Of a stretch of 64,000 nucleotides of DNA, positions 21,469 through 34,225 are shown one piece after another. The notes under the pieces were generated by a model. The model was not told the DNA's origin. It saw only the letters and a list, made by a program, of their open reading frames with translations, and did no database searches. The position numbers and the translations under genes are program-made. Position 1 is the stretch's first letter, and each line of letters begins with the position of its first letter. Source of the DNA: Beroe forskalii. Lineage: Eukaryota; Ctenophora; Nuda; Beroida; Beroidae. The stretch lies in contig WFMF01000005.1 of the NCBI GenBank assembly GCA_011033025.1, positions 1,178,001-1,242,000 on the forward strand, written 5' to 3'.

Positions 21469-24207
21469 TTATTCGTCCTCGTGACACTTGCAGGACAGCA
21501 GCGACGGAGAGGAGGGCACTGGACGGTCTAACGCGCTCAGACAGTCTGGTCCGTGGAATATTAACCCGTAGCTTCCTGAAACACAATTGTTTTTCAAACA
21601 ACTATTATAATTAAACCCAATGGGGGAATTATATTATTCAAAGATTATAGTGACATAGTGTGAGCCATGGGTAGTAGAGTAGTAGGTATTCATTCAGTAG
21701 GGGGTTGTACTCAAAATTTCATGGCGTGCCAGGGGGTGGATTAATCTCTAGCTAAAATATTGGTATTATTTGTACGTATTTTAAATCAACATAATGTCTC
21801 AATAGTCAATTGTCCATGACATTTAGATACATCTGAAAATGTCTGAACTAAGAACTTGGAATTATGATGTTAGGGAACGAATGCTATGTCTAAATACTGT
21901 TTGCAAAAATATGCGGTTTACCGTCATCAACTCACAACACTGTGCTATGATTATGGCATGCTATATTGACCGCCTATTCGCACTGCGTGCACATGATGTA
22001 TTGAGTCTCTATTGAGACGATGAAGAACAACACTGTTACATGTCAGTAGTTGAGCTGTGGTCCACGCTGAAGTCTAAAAGCAATCTCATAGAAGCTGCAA
22101 ACCTCATATATTGTCACGTCCACTTGGTGTAAGTAAGAACACCGTGTATATATCACAAGTAGCTGGTACATAACATTCGTTGTACGATGAACACATAATG
22201 TATCTGAATACGTATGACGCATGCATTATGTCAGAGAGCAAGGTGTTTAGTGACAACTGACAAAACTACAAGGTTTGTTCTGTAATTATTTCAGAACAGT
22301 GAGAGATATTTCATGTTTTAAAGCTATACATCTTGAAAACGAGTAGAGGCAGTTTCTCCGAAATAGTTGACATTTATGAGAAATAAAACAACATATTTTA
22401 TATTCTTCAGAACGCTCCCATATCCGAGACATCACCTGCTCTTCCTGCAAACATCTTACAAAGCTTATTACACCCGTGTAGCGGAGTGCTCTCCATAGCA
22501 AGAAAATAAGAAAAGCTAATATTCTAATACTCATATTGATTATCATATTAGCATATTATTCTACCATGAAAAATCAAAAACGTAGAACTATAGAACAGCG
22601 CTGATATCATATCGTGATAGAATATTAGTGAATACTGGGCGAGGAGCAGCAGAGTCTAAAATATGCACTAATAATCATCAATTAATGTAACATATAAATA
22701 GAGAACACACCGTTCTGCACTGCTGTCCTGACGTTGTCGCCCTGGTCGTCCACGAGGAGTATCTGATCGGGTCTGTACCGCTCCCCGCACTCCTCGTGCA
22801 CCTCGTCCAGCACCGAGTGCAGGTGCGTCTGCTTCCCCTCGTTTATTATAGCTGCGAGGGGAGTGGTAAGTTAGAGTGCAGGTGCGTCTGCTTCCCCTCG
22901 TTTATTATAGCTGCGAGAGGAGTGGTAAGTTAGAGTGCAAGTGTGTCTGCTTCCCCTCGTTTATTATAGCTGCGAGGGGAGTGGTAAGTTAGAGTGCAAG
23001 TGTGTCTGCTTCCCCTCGTTTATTATAGCTGCGAGGGGAGTGGTAAGTTAGAATGCAATCACAGGAGGAAAAATCAAAATTTCATTATTGATGATAAACA
23101 GCAAAAATGTAAGATGATAAATTCAACTTACAGGTTTACAGTATTTGATAATCTGCAAGTTCATCATAATAATTTTACACCCGTTATAAATCAAGAAATT
23201 CGTTACCCTTATTGGCTGTTTCACAACTGAAGTCGCCCCTGACGATGATTTTATCCTTTGGTGCAATTCGTTTCATTAGGTTACTGATAAGTTGGGTTTG
23301 CCGAGAGAAGGTGGTCACGGCGACCTGGAGTCTCGGGGATGCTGCCTGGATAAGCTGTACCATGTCTTGGTGGAGTAAACTGAAATTAAAAGCTTATCAG
23401 GTAATCTTGTGTTGGGTATATTAATTTTATACACTTTTCATTTGGTTGTGCGTCTCTTATCTTAGTAATTATCTGATAGCATCGCAACAGTGCTTTTACT
23501 CTGTGTGTACTGAGCAATACAAGGAATGACGGCGTTGGCCGAGAAGTACAAATTTTCGCATATGAACTCACATGGAATGAGCTTCATGCTTGAGATGATA
23601 AAGGTGTGCGGGACTTAAAGCGTGGAATCAATAAAGTTTGACACTATTATGCGAGCTGGAAATAAGGATGTGATCGCCAAATATCTTGTTCGTGCCCTTG
23701 TGTTAATCGAGAGACAGCACATGTTGATCACCAGTCAGCGTGCAGATACGGCTACGGACAGAGCAGCGATTATCAAGCTCCAGAAGGATCTGATTACTGC
23801 GCAGAAAACTCAGATTGAAGCGATCAGGAGAGGAATCTGTGAGGAAGTCTCGGAAGTTGTGGAGGGTATTGTGAAAGAGAACGTCAAAGAGGGTGTGACG
23901 GAAGGTGTGAAGTCGAGTGATCTTCACACATATATATGCTTAAGATGTTGTTATCCGCTATTCAAATGATAGAAAGATTTCAAATGTCATAAAATCCTTT
24001 AACTGTCATAAATAATTAATGCATCTTACAACCCAGTGCCCATGAGACTTTTACCATGTTTCAGTACCTGTTGAGGTCTTCTTCTGTACCCATATAGACG
24101 CCCCTGGTATGTATTGAACATATCGTGAGATCGAAGTCAAGCGCTAAGAGCTTCAATCCTCCGTCTAGCAAACATTGCACTCGTTTCTGGACAAGGCTCT
24201 GGACCAT
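21469..24207 (-). CDS. HAD-superfamily phosphatase-like protein, complete, four exons, 186 aa
   Basis: Exons in transcript order: 24068-24207 (start), 23207-23379, 22711-22851, 21469-21575 (stop at 21469-21471). All phases agree. Exon 1 encodes LLALDFDLT with the nucleophile pair D24/D26 (HAD motif I). Exon 2 has a VAVTTFS motif (motif II, T about residue 69), then IIVRGD. Exon 3 has a motif III lysine (K111 in NEGKQTH) and ILLVDDQGDNVRTAVQNG (motif IV, D139/D140). HAD enzymes use the first Asp to form a phospho-aspartate and usually hydrolyse phosphate esters; this small family lacks a large cap. The substrate is unknown. An in-frame stop lies just upstream of the chosen ATG. The exon 3 acceptor sits in a four-copy tandem repeat. 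Intron 1 holds an opposite-strand ORF. Fold assignment is confident; the exact biochemical role is not. Confidence 0.87.
22815..23050 (-). repeat. 59-bp tandem repeat (x4) spanning the HAD exon 3 acceptor
   Basis: Four units of 59 bp, nearly identical, begin at about 22815, 22874, 22933 and 22992. On the minus strand each holds TAACTTACCACTCCCCTCGC AG followed by CTATAATAAACGAGGGGAAG, the exon 3 acceptor and first codons. Only the last unit in transcript order (acceptor at 22852-22853) continues into exon 3. The high identity of the copies indicates recent expansion. Confidence 0.93.
23622..23969 (+). pseudogene. 115-codon ORF, possible retroelement ORF1 fragment
   Basis: An open frame on the strand opposite to the HAD-like gene, inside its intron 1. 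The middle (DRAAIIKLQKDLITAQKTQI and on) is strongly helical and heptad-like, then comes a run of regularly spaced Val/Glu repeats. This resembles the N-terminal coiled region of ORF1-type proteins of animal retroelements, by general recollection only. There is no zinc knuckle or RNA-binding domain downstream, and frames close after 23969. It may be a fragment or a chance ORF. Confidence 0.35.
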
Positions 24208-25855
24208 CGGCTATTCGGCTCAACATATCATCATGAATCATAATATATAGTATTTGGACTCGCATTTGAAATACAAAGTTGCTTTTCAGAAGTTACAAAT
24301 TTTCATCAATAACAAATTAGTATAGAAATTTCTGAAGGATATGTTAAACAAATAATTTCAAATTCTAGTAAGTTAAACAAGCATGTAAAACAAAACAAAT
24401 AGATATATAATAACAATCACAAAATATTTTCTCATCAAAATCATCTTTTATTGGAAAGTGCATAGTGTATAATGAATTAATTTTCTAGAATTCCATAGTA
24501 TGTTAGTATGTAACTCATCGCATTCATACTTTCTAATATACTCATACATACTGTATTACTTGATTTCTTTATTACTTTATTGGAATTGATTTCACCAAGG
24601 TTTCCCACTTCGATCAAAATGGTCAGGAATACAGTACTTTCGATATCAACTATATCAAAACGCCAATAAATCACCATAACATCAACAACTAAGTAATAAA
24701 ATTACAAATATTCTATATTGACGACCACGAGCAGTAAAGTAGATATATAATACCTAGGGTCACGTCATCAACGGATCATAAACCACCACAATTATAATAA
24801 TATTAGTTATCTTCTGTCAATTTTAGATATTGTTCAAGCATAGCCACAACCCGACCAGCTAAGGACTTTACTGGAATGTTTGCTCATAGGACGATAGCAA
24901 CAGTACATCGAAAATTTTAGGTGAAAAGGGCAGGTAAAAAGGACTGGGCAAAGATTATTCAATATCCATGGCTACATGAAATTGAAGTATCTATAATCTC
25001 AAAGATAGCCTGTGAGGGAGAGAAAGTTACTGAACAAAAAAATGTGGAACGATAGGACAATGCTCAATTAGTCAATTCTCTCTATTTTTCTATAATCTAT
25101 CCTTCCGACCAACTTGTCGACTTGTTGCTTTTGTCCTTTGGGCAAACATCCGTGTGACAAGGTTATAATAAGCATGCAAATCCTTTTTCTGCCAACAAAT
25201 ACATAATACAAATTACAAAAATTACAACCTGAAAATTTTTAAATTTTATGACTTCATAACATACACATAATAATATCGAGCATTTGGTAAAAAATCAAAT
25301 AATCATTTATATAACAACCTATCATTGATTCATCAAAAATGTTTTATTCTATAATCAAGAAATTCCATATCCCGTAAAATAACATCTGGATTTAATTATC
25401 TTTGATATAATTCACGTCTTAAAATATGGACGTTTTACACTCATAAAATATCGATAGTTTACTTTCAAAATAATGAAGATATAGAATATATTATCAAGTA
25501 CCAACACAGCGCATAAGCGTATAACAATTATCCAATATCCATCAAATATCAATCATTTCAAGATAAAGGTAATACGTCATCTAGAATATATAATTCATAA
25601 CTGAATAGTTGCAAATTATAATTATGTAAATCCTGGTGCAATGTACAGCAAATCACAATTCCACAGCACTATAATATCATCAAACGATACTTGATGTCGA
25701 TTTTTCATACTTTGTTACTGATCAAGCTCTGTTCTAAACAAAAATCACAAAGGTCGCATATACCTAAAGTTACATTTTGCATTCATCTAGTGAAACGCAG
25801 CTTTATAAACACTTTTCTATGTTCATACTAAGGATTCCACAATAACACCATGAAA
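24208..25855. other. Intergenic region between HAD-like and TM2-RING genes
   Basis: Very AT-rich sequence, no coding signal on either strand. Its right end is the presumed 3' UTR of the TM2-RING gene; an AATAAA on the minus strand lies at 25856-25861, about 160 bp after the stop codon. The promoter of the HAD-like gene should lie just right of 24207, but I recognise no element. Confidence 0.5.
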
Positions 25856-25907
25856 TTTATTAAGACTGTACGTGGGTCTATTGAAATTCAAAGCTACGTT
25901 TGACCTC

Positions 25908-26036
25908 CACCCATAGCTCAAATGTCAACTGTCTGACATCCACCCATAACTCAGATGTCGATTGTTTGACTTCCTTCCCATAACTCAGATGTCAACTGTT
26001 TGACCTCCATGGCTCCATCCCTCAGATGTCAACTGT
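25908..26036 (-). repeat. 36-bp tandem repeat spanning the TM2-RING stop codon
   Basis: Four units carry CAGTTGACATCTGAG or close variants on the minus strand. The first one is the end of the coding sequence (Thr-Val-Asp-Ile-stop); the other three follow in the 3' UTR, separated by GGTCAAACAGTTGACATC-like text. The unit thus copies the final codons and the stop codon. Confidence 0.8.
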
Positions 26037-29000
26037 AGCCCAGCCAGTAATGGCAACATTGCACCGGGGGCAGGTTGTGTTGGCTTGCACACACTCCGCA
26101 CACAGGGAGAAGTGGGTGCAGGGCATGATACAGACCCCACTACCACCACACTCCAAACACACAGCTCTAGAAGTTAGTCGGGACAGGTGCACTTTGTTGT
26201 GGGGTGGTGATTTGGGGGTCCTGGCTACAGCCAGGCTCCCATGTGGGGGCAAGAGAGAGGAACTGAAGTCACTGTCGTCCCACTGATAGGAGGCATTGTA
26301 GAGTGAGTGTAGAGCAAATATCAAATTAGTTGAATATTAGCCTTTTAAGTGGCGAATCTTTTCTTTTCTCAGTAAGAGTCTTTATTTAGAATTGATGGAT
26401 GATAAAATATTACTTTTCTTTATACTTCAAAAGTACGATTGTAATAGTATAACTGCTATACAGTATAGTATGTGTAATAATGATATTCATAAGAATTTTG
26501 AAAATACCTGCAATGACTCAGCATCTTCAGCATGTATGATCCCGGCCAGCATAGTCTTTCGATTCAGTGACCTAATATGGACAGGGATCCTTTGGATATC
26601 AATCAACCATCCAATACCAAGGTACCTGAATTTTATGCCAGATTATAGTTCATTAAGGAATTGTTCAATGGTAGGGGCAGGGAGTGTGTTTACAATTGAT
26701 TACATTTGATTATGTTTGATAACAGTTTATGATGCTATTTTAGTTACTTGATTTAAGTGCCTTCAGAAATAGAATCATTAACATTGCATATCATACTATA
26801 TTTATCATGCTATTGGAATTTCAAATTAAATGCAATAAATCTGACAACAGAATGTGAAGTACTCACCCAAGGGAAAGGGCATAGGAGATAGCTCTCATTT
26901 TCTGATTGAGATAGAGCCAATGAGCACCTACAAGACCCAGAGGAAACCAAAGTACAAAAGCATCACTCAAAAGCCACCTTTCTCTGTTATCAAAGTTAAC
27001 TAAGGTTTTTAATCTGATAATATCGACAATCCAACCAAAACCAAAATTACCAAAGGTTAACAAATAAAACAATCCCCATTTTGGACGAGACAAATAGAAA
27101 TGATGAGCTCCAAGGAAGCCAAATGGTATGCAATACATGTATGCATCACTGAGAGTGAATTTGATACATTCATCTGGCTCAAATAACTGAAATATAAATA
27201 ACACATAATTATGATATAGGAAAGCTAACATGCTACTTTGATCTTTCTAGACTCAATTTTATTATGTAACTATAAGCATTAAAATATGTTTGACAATACT
27301 ACAGTACTGCACAAATAACAGCAAGTTTAAATTGTTTTCAAAAATTTATAACTATGTTTTGAAAAATTTGATTCTTATCATTTATCATATGCATTACAAT
27401 TACAATATGATCTTCAAAAATTTCAATGCACATTTAGTACCTGCAGGTTGTGATTTTCTGTAAGAAGATGAATTCTAAATATGTCAATGATCCATCCTAT
27501 ACCTAGACCTCCAAAAGTCAGCAAAAAGTAGAAACCACATGTATATCTTTTTAGAATAAAATGCTGAATGCCAGTAAAACCAAGAAAAATAGTCAGCAGT
27601 TTCATATCATCATGGCGTTTCACATTAAACCTGAAATAAAAAGAACAATAGAGTTTTAACATTGCATTATACAGGAATAACCAAAAATGAGACAATGGTT
27701 TAATGAAACAATGGTTAATATTTTTCAGCAGTTACACCATGATTATATCAAGTAAATATCTTCATCCAGATGATTTGGGGAAATGTTAGTTGAACTTATT
27801 AGTTGAACTTTGTTGATAGATACAACAATCAGTGTGATATAGGTGACATATTATAAGCATAGACATATGTAGCACCTAGTTGACTTTATCTGTCCTGGAA
27901 GTCTGCAAATATTTATTGCTCCATGAATCAAGTCTTTAAATTTGGATTTTGTGAAACAACCAGCCAATTGATATTGTTTACTCAATGAATTATTCATGGA
28001 GAGATTTGTTGAAGTGAACTGATTGATAAATGCATTAAAATCAACATTGAAATCCAACCTACACTCTATGCATCACAATTCTATCAAACATGGGGCCTAT
28101 GGTCAACTGAAAGTATGATTTGACATAATTCCAACCAGTTTTTCAGCATGGTTGGAGGTAGATGGACTGAAAGTTAAATATCTCCGCCGTTTTTTACTTA
28201 ATATATCTCAAAATTTGAGGTTTTACTTATAATACTTTAGTCTATTGTTTTATATAATTCTTAAATTTCAAATCCAACCAATGTGGAGCATACACACCAA
28301 TATAAACTAGCATTCTCCATTTGTCACTTGGAAGCTTTTTTGTCGAACTTGGGGTTATTCTATGAAATGGAATGTGTACATGATACTCCAAACAGTTGAA
28401 ATACCCTGGTTGGACAAGATCGTACAGCCAACCATTGTGGAGCAAAACAATGAAATTGGGCTGATTTCAGAGCCATAAAATACCATATTTTTTCTGAAAT
28501 CAGCTCGTATTTTGTTTGTAAGGAACAATGAGTCTCTAGAATACTATATATGCAAATATATGATCATATATTGACCAACCAGTGTGGAGTAGGTGATTAT
28601 TTGAAACTCATTCATAGTAAAAACTATTATTGGGGCTGCATGGACTCAAAATAAGACACAAATTTATGAGAAACGACATCAGAAGTTTGTAAATATCAAC
28701 CTACAACTATTCCAATGCATGTGGAGGTTGTACCACGTTCATCCAACCATGTGGAGGCAAAAACTTTTACCAGAAATCACGTTTTAACACGGATGATTTT
28801 GGGATACTAAAATTCTGAGAATTAGCAATTTTTGGTTTAATTCGAGTTGAAAACATCATTAAAGATTCCCCAGGTAAGTTTTACTTAACAATTCTATCCA
28901 ACCATGTGGAGCAATGGCTTTTAAATGGGGCTATTTTAGTTATGGCAATTAAATAGTATCCCGTCTTCAATATTCCAACAAATCTTGAGATGGAGGTATC

Positions 29001-32000
29001 AGAACTTAAGAAATATATCTCGTGCGTCCTCGACAGTAACAACCCAACCAGTGTGGAGCAATAAGGTCATCATTGAGGGCATCTGGAGTCCTGGAGCTGT
29101 ACCACTAGGATGATATATAGTATTATGCAATAGATATAACGCAGAAACTGGATTATGATTGTGCATTGTAGTCGTTCAATCATCAAGTTACGTTTTACCA
29201 ACCATGTGGAGCAAGATACGTGTTCATTTTGAAAAAGGGGACGGTTAAAATTATTTATAAAATCGTATACGAATCAAAATTTATTCTACTCCTAGCGATT
29301 AAATATTCATGCCAGGTATAATTAATTCTCTTACCATGACCCCAACCAATGTGGAGCTGTGCAGTTCGAAATATAGGGACGGGAAGTAGGAAGTACAATT
29401 AGTGTGTTTTAATTAAGTTTCACTACAATTATAACACGTTGTACAGGACAGCAACTTTACATGTCACGTTTAGTTTTGTTTGCTCCTTTTGAGTCGTTAC
29501 TTCAGATATGTTTAAACCGTGCCAGATAATTATATTCTTATATTAATAAAGTATATAATATTTGAATTCTTTAGAGTTATAAATTTATAGTTCGATTGAC
29601 TTAAATCACCGTTAATTTGTCCCTTAGTTAGGTAAATGTCAGAAAATGAAACAAAGTTTACCTGTACGAATCCTGGTTGGATCAAATTAACTCAAAACTG
29701 GCTCCACATGGTTGGTCTATCAATTACCTACACAGAGAGTACAAATTAAACATATTTTTCAATACAAGAATATGCAAAATTACTTATTTAATGGTGACAT
29801 ACTTTTGAGTAAAACTTACTTTTAGATTTATTAATATTTGCGTCCTTTTGGAGGTCAGCTCCACACTGGTTGGAGCTCCTTTGGTGTTGAATGTTGCTCC
29901 AAGACGATGCCTATTCATGGGCCCAAATCATAATAGTCTTATATAAATATTGGATAGCAATCCAACCGTAGTGGAGCAGTTTTTCTGATTCAAACAGGTC
30001 TTGCTCCACGTGGTTGGATCAAGTTAACTCGAAACTGGCTCCACATGGTTGGCCTATAAATTAACTATACAGAAAGTATAAAATTAACATAATTTTCAAT
30101 ACAAGAATGTGCAAATTACTTATTTAATGGTGACATACTATTGAGTAAAACTTACTTTTAGATTTACTAATATTTGCATCATTTTGGAGGTCAGCTCCAC
30201 ACTGGTTGGAGCTCTTTTGGTGTTGAATCTTGCTCCAAGAGGATGTTTATTCATGTATCCATATTATTAGAGTCTCATATGGATCCGAGACATCAATCCA
30301 ACCGTAGTGGAGCAGTCTTTCCGATTCAAACAGGCCTTGCTCCACATGGTTGGATTAGTTAGAGATTTAAATTACTCCACATGGTTGGCCTAGGAATACG
30401 TTACTTGAATAGATAACTTGGGGCAAATTTTAATGTTCCTGTGACTTTTACAGCCACTTTTTTTGCACCATATCTGAAAACCACAAAAGTCTAAAATTAT
30501 GGATTTTTGACATGACTTTTTGAAATGCCTGCTCCACAGTGGTTGGTAGGAATTAATAAACGAATATGATTGATTTAAATTGACAAGAGAATGAATTTTG
30601 CTGTGATGAAAACCATTTGTTTCTATCTCAACTCCACACCCTGGTTGGATAGATATATGTCTCAAAATTCCAGTTATTGCCTATTACTCCACATTGGTTG
30701 GATGGTTTTGAATCGTTTTTTCATCGCATCTGAAGGGCATAATGATGCTGTACCAAGTTCACTCAAAAAATAATTTCAAAACCTCACACAAGCTTTGAAA
30801 TATGCCCGCTCCACACAAAAATGCTCCACAATAGAAAACCTTGCATAACTTCTGCTCCACAAACACTATTGAAATGGTTTTTCAACCATCTTACAGCCAA
30901 AACATTTGAGCATAAGGCAATAATCTTCACCAAGTGGCTCGGGAATATGGATTCGATTGACAGCCATTTTCCTAAACCATGGTTTTTGTCAAATCATACT
31001 TTCAGTTGACCCTATCAAACATGATATGAAAGTAAAAATTCTCGAAATACAACTGCAGGGTGACCCCAGTGAATGGCAAAACAGAACCTGGAACACCCTG
31101 CAATATTCTCGGTACTAGAAAAGGAAAAATTCAAAAATATTGGTAGACCAAAAAAGTGCCACACGAGTATAATAATATTATAATATAATACTAACTGCAG
31201 TAGTTACACTCAATGATATTTCCCATAATACAAAAAAATAGTCAATTGAATCCACCCTCTTGTTACATTAAGAGAATTAGTTTTCAGGATATTTTGACAC
31301 TTCTGAAGCATAGATTTACATTATGATGATTAAATAAAGATAATAAAATAAAATATTAATATATCCTCAGATTGAACAGACGTCTTGGTATAGACTTAGT
31401 ATGTTGAAAGAGTTTGAAACTCCATTTTAAGAAAATTGATTTAGCTTACACTATATGAACACAATAAAATATTCTTAAAATAAAGTATACTAGAAATAAA
31501 GACTATCCTAGCTTCAAGTGCTGGTACACTCAAAGGAAGCAATAAGCCTCCAGCCCTGCGACCCCCAGTGGTAAAGTTGCTTGGATGGTTGCCAATCCTG
31601 GTTTTGGGCAAAAAACTTGGTTGCATGGCTGTGATGGGCGAATGAGCCTATATGAATTAATTTAATGCTGCTACAACACACCATATTATGGGCTATGACA
31701 CTTCAGTGTGTGGACTTGTGGATGGCAATTAAATTTTGCGTGGTTCTAACTTTTTGCCAAATAATTATTTAACAAATAATCACGGGACACTGGACAGTGG
31801 TTAAACATTATCACGTCATGATTAAAAGTTTACGTCTGCCCGCCTCTATGTTTTGTAAATGCTTTCCATCCAGTAATCCGCACATTAATTCGATTTTCAT
31901 AATGCCTCTCTCCTCACTTTGAAACACGTATCATGGGTAATGCGTGATCTAGCTTTCATTTTCTTTGATGTTGTACGAGGTGGTTGCCAATAACTCAATT

Positions 32001-33307
32001 TACTTCTCAGGATAGCTATCCTGCTCTAGGATACCTATCCTGAGTGGAAGTAGGAGGTTGTGCAACCTAACGTTAAAGTAACAAATCAATTCCATGCAAC
32101 GTGAAGTGGGACTGTAGTGGCAAGGAAGTTGATTGAGTCACGAATATTGAGTACGCTGTACCAGTGAAGGCCATGATACGGATGATAAATAATTATGAAG
32201 GATATTATGTGATGTGTATATAAGGGGTGAGAGGAAGGCTGCTGGAGAGAGCCACTGCTCCCAGCTCTAGTGCTCAAATGTCAAGTGATGTGTTATGAAT
32301 GAATATAATACGGAGCAGATTAGCTAGATAAATCATAGATAAATAACAATTTTTGGTGGAGATTTTTTTAAGTTTGTTGCTTTGTTGACCAAGAGCTGTT
32401 GCCCAACTAGGATACCAGGATAGGCTACATTTTACCACCGGGCTGCGACCTTGCATTTCACCAGCATTTGAAAGCCTACCCACACTGGGTAGGAGGTCTT
32501 CTATCGGCGTAAGCTAAGTCAAACACATATCAGATTATGTTCCTTGATCACTTCATATTAGAGTGCTCTAACAATATTTAACTCCTTAACAATATATAAC
32601 TCCCTATCAATATAATAATTCCCTAACACCCTGAAATCAGAACCCTATTGTTTGAATGCTCTAATGCTAGAGTTCCCCTATTACCCTGAAATCAGAATCC
32701 CTCAACTAGAACACTCTATCATTATTACTCCCATATTACCCTGAAATCAGAAATCATTTATAATTATAAGCTTTTTGTTCGTGCATATTTTTAGTAATTT
32801 TAGGTGTGTTCAATGAAATGCTAAATAAAATTTTTGTTTTATTCTAAATTTTTGTTTTATTCTACTTACAGTTTAGAAGAACTCCACATAGAGTCAAACA
32901 AAATACTATGATTATGATGAGAAAACAATCAGTTTCATGATGTGAAATCTAGTGATAACTTAAAAATTAAAAACATCTAGTTCTTTTTAAAAACTAAACA
33001 ACACTATTTATTACAATAGAATTTGAGTAAGTAACGATTGATAAATAATATTGAAAGGCTCAAAATTACAGCAAACAAAATAGCTATTCTATGATACCAC
33101 TTACCCATTCTGACTAGTACTATCAATGAATAAGCTTTCAATCCTGATAAGATCATATATCCAACCAAACCCTAGTAATCCAAATGTAAATAGATAGATG
33201 GTACCAAACAAATAACGTTTCAAATAAAAATTATGTGCCCCACACCAACCCAACAGTCCACAAAGGATGAAAACAGTTCTCTCTTCCCTTGAAGCATGCT
33301 GCTGCAT
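26022..33307 (-). CDS. Four-TM2-domain membrane protein with C-terminal RING finger, 363 aa
   Basis: Coding exons in transcript order: 33105-33307, 27441-27630, 26867-27186, 26508-26625, 26022-26282 (stop 26022-26024); phases agree throughout. Residues of about 9-58, 76-123, 144-191 and 203-256 are four TM2 domains. Each has a GxxGxHxFYL-like first helix and a second helix ending in GWIxDIxR, so eight membrane segments are predicted. The C-terminus carries CLEC, then CTHFSLCAEC, then CPRC: a C3HC4 RING of the type found in IAP/MIB-like ubiquitin ligases (Cx2C, CxHx3Cx2C, Cx2C). Membrane-anchored E3 ligase activity is an inference. TM2 proteins are usually single-domain; I know of no named family with this combination. 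An in-frame TAA precedes the ATG, and a 9-codon upstream ORF ends one base before it. A likely 5' UTR acceptor is at 33340-33341. The first coding intron (5.5 kb) holds a large mobile element. Confidence 0.88.
28081..31023. mobile_element. 2.9-kb inverted-repeat-bounded element with a regularly spaced motif
   Basis: A perfect 24-bp inverted repeat, starting GGTCAACTGAAAGTATG, occurs at 28101-28124 and 30988-31011. A 12-bp direct repeat CTATCAAACATG lies outside at 28081-28092 and 31012-31023, eight bases from the left repeat and directly at the right one. Within the left half, CCAACC-A-NTGTGGAGCA occurs in one orientation at 28274, 28428, 28575, 28743, 28898, 29044, 29198 and 29342, about 150 bp apart. 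The right half has about a dozen copies, mostly inverted, and a ~340-bp tandem duplication (about 29700-30040 and 30040-30375). Sequence between the motifs is largely unrelated apart from a weak GGGGCT box about 20 bp downstream. No transposase is seen. It lies in the first coding intron of the TM2-RING gene. Confidence 0.75.
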
Positions 33308-33339
33308 TTCATGATGTCTTTACCCTTTCAATGAACATC

Positions 33340-34225
33340 CTGTAAAATGGTGCATTGTTAGTTTTATTGCACATATTATTATTACTGATATGTGCTCATT
33401 GGCTAAAAGAAATACCTGGCAATTAGAATTGAAAATAATTAATAAATTAATGATTACATTGATGCAACTTTAGTGTTTGACTATGGTGTCCCCCTAAGTG
33501 AATGCTATGAGCAATCAAGTTCAAAAAATTGAAGATAAGCAAGTTAAGTATTACACTGCAGTTGATTGAAACACAAAGAGTCAAGTCAGTCCATACCCCA
33601 AAAATCCACTAGTTTTGACAGGTTACATTATATGAATAATATTAAAGCTTCCTTAGGATCTCCTTGCACAAAGAATTCCTGAAGGAATCAAAAAAGCTAA
33701 CCCACGTGGAAAGCTATAAAAAGGATGCCTAGATGAGGGCCACCATGAAAAGTCAAAACAAATTTAAATTCAGAGTTGCTGGGTAAATAAATAATATCTA
33801 ATTATATCTATTTACCCAGGGATTTTCTGCACAGTGAAAACTGAATCAGTAATACCTCTGGGGATTTCTTTTTCGTAGGATGTTACCCTACCCTCGCGCG
33901 CGCGGCGCAACGTTCCACATTTGGACGTCACTTTGCGCCTTCAACAACAAGTCAGAAGAAAGGGACGGACATCGCCCGTCGAATTTCTTTTCTGATCAAA
34001 ATAATCCAACCTTTTGTATCATGAATGTGATATTTTTGCATTGCACAAAGCTATGTTGCCAAAAATCTTTTGTCTATATACTATGACGGCCCAAAACACA
34101 AAAGGAAAATAAATAAATAAAGATATATCATTGGTAACGAAAATATAACAATTTCCAGGAAAAAATATTAAGTAAAGCATATACATACAAAAAATAAAGA
34201 CACCTTTTAAAAATGAGCAAGCACT
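33340..34225. other. Upstream region of the TM2-RING gene
   Basis: No coding signal. A CpG-rich patch at 33893-33925 (CGCGCGCGCGGCGCAACG) with CCACATTTGGACGTCAC resembles the outer end of the foldback at 2300-2330. It may be a related mobile-element end or part of a promoter; I cannot decide. Confidence 0.35.

Noticed and set aside
28274-29357. True CRISPR array
   Set aside because: Repeats are short and imperfect, the intervals of ~150 bp are too long, the right half is mostly inverted, and the setting is a eukaryotic intron within an inverted-repeat element.
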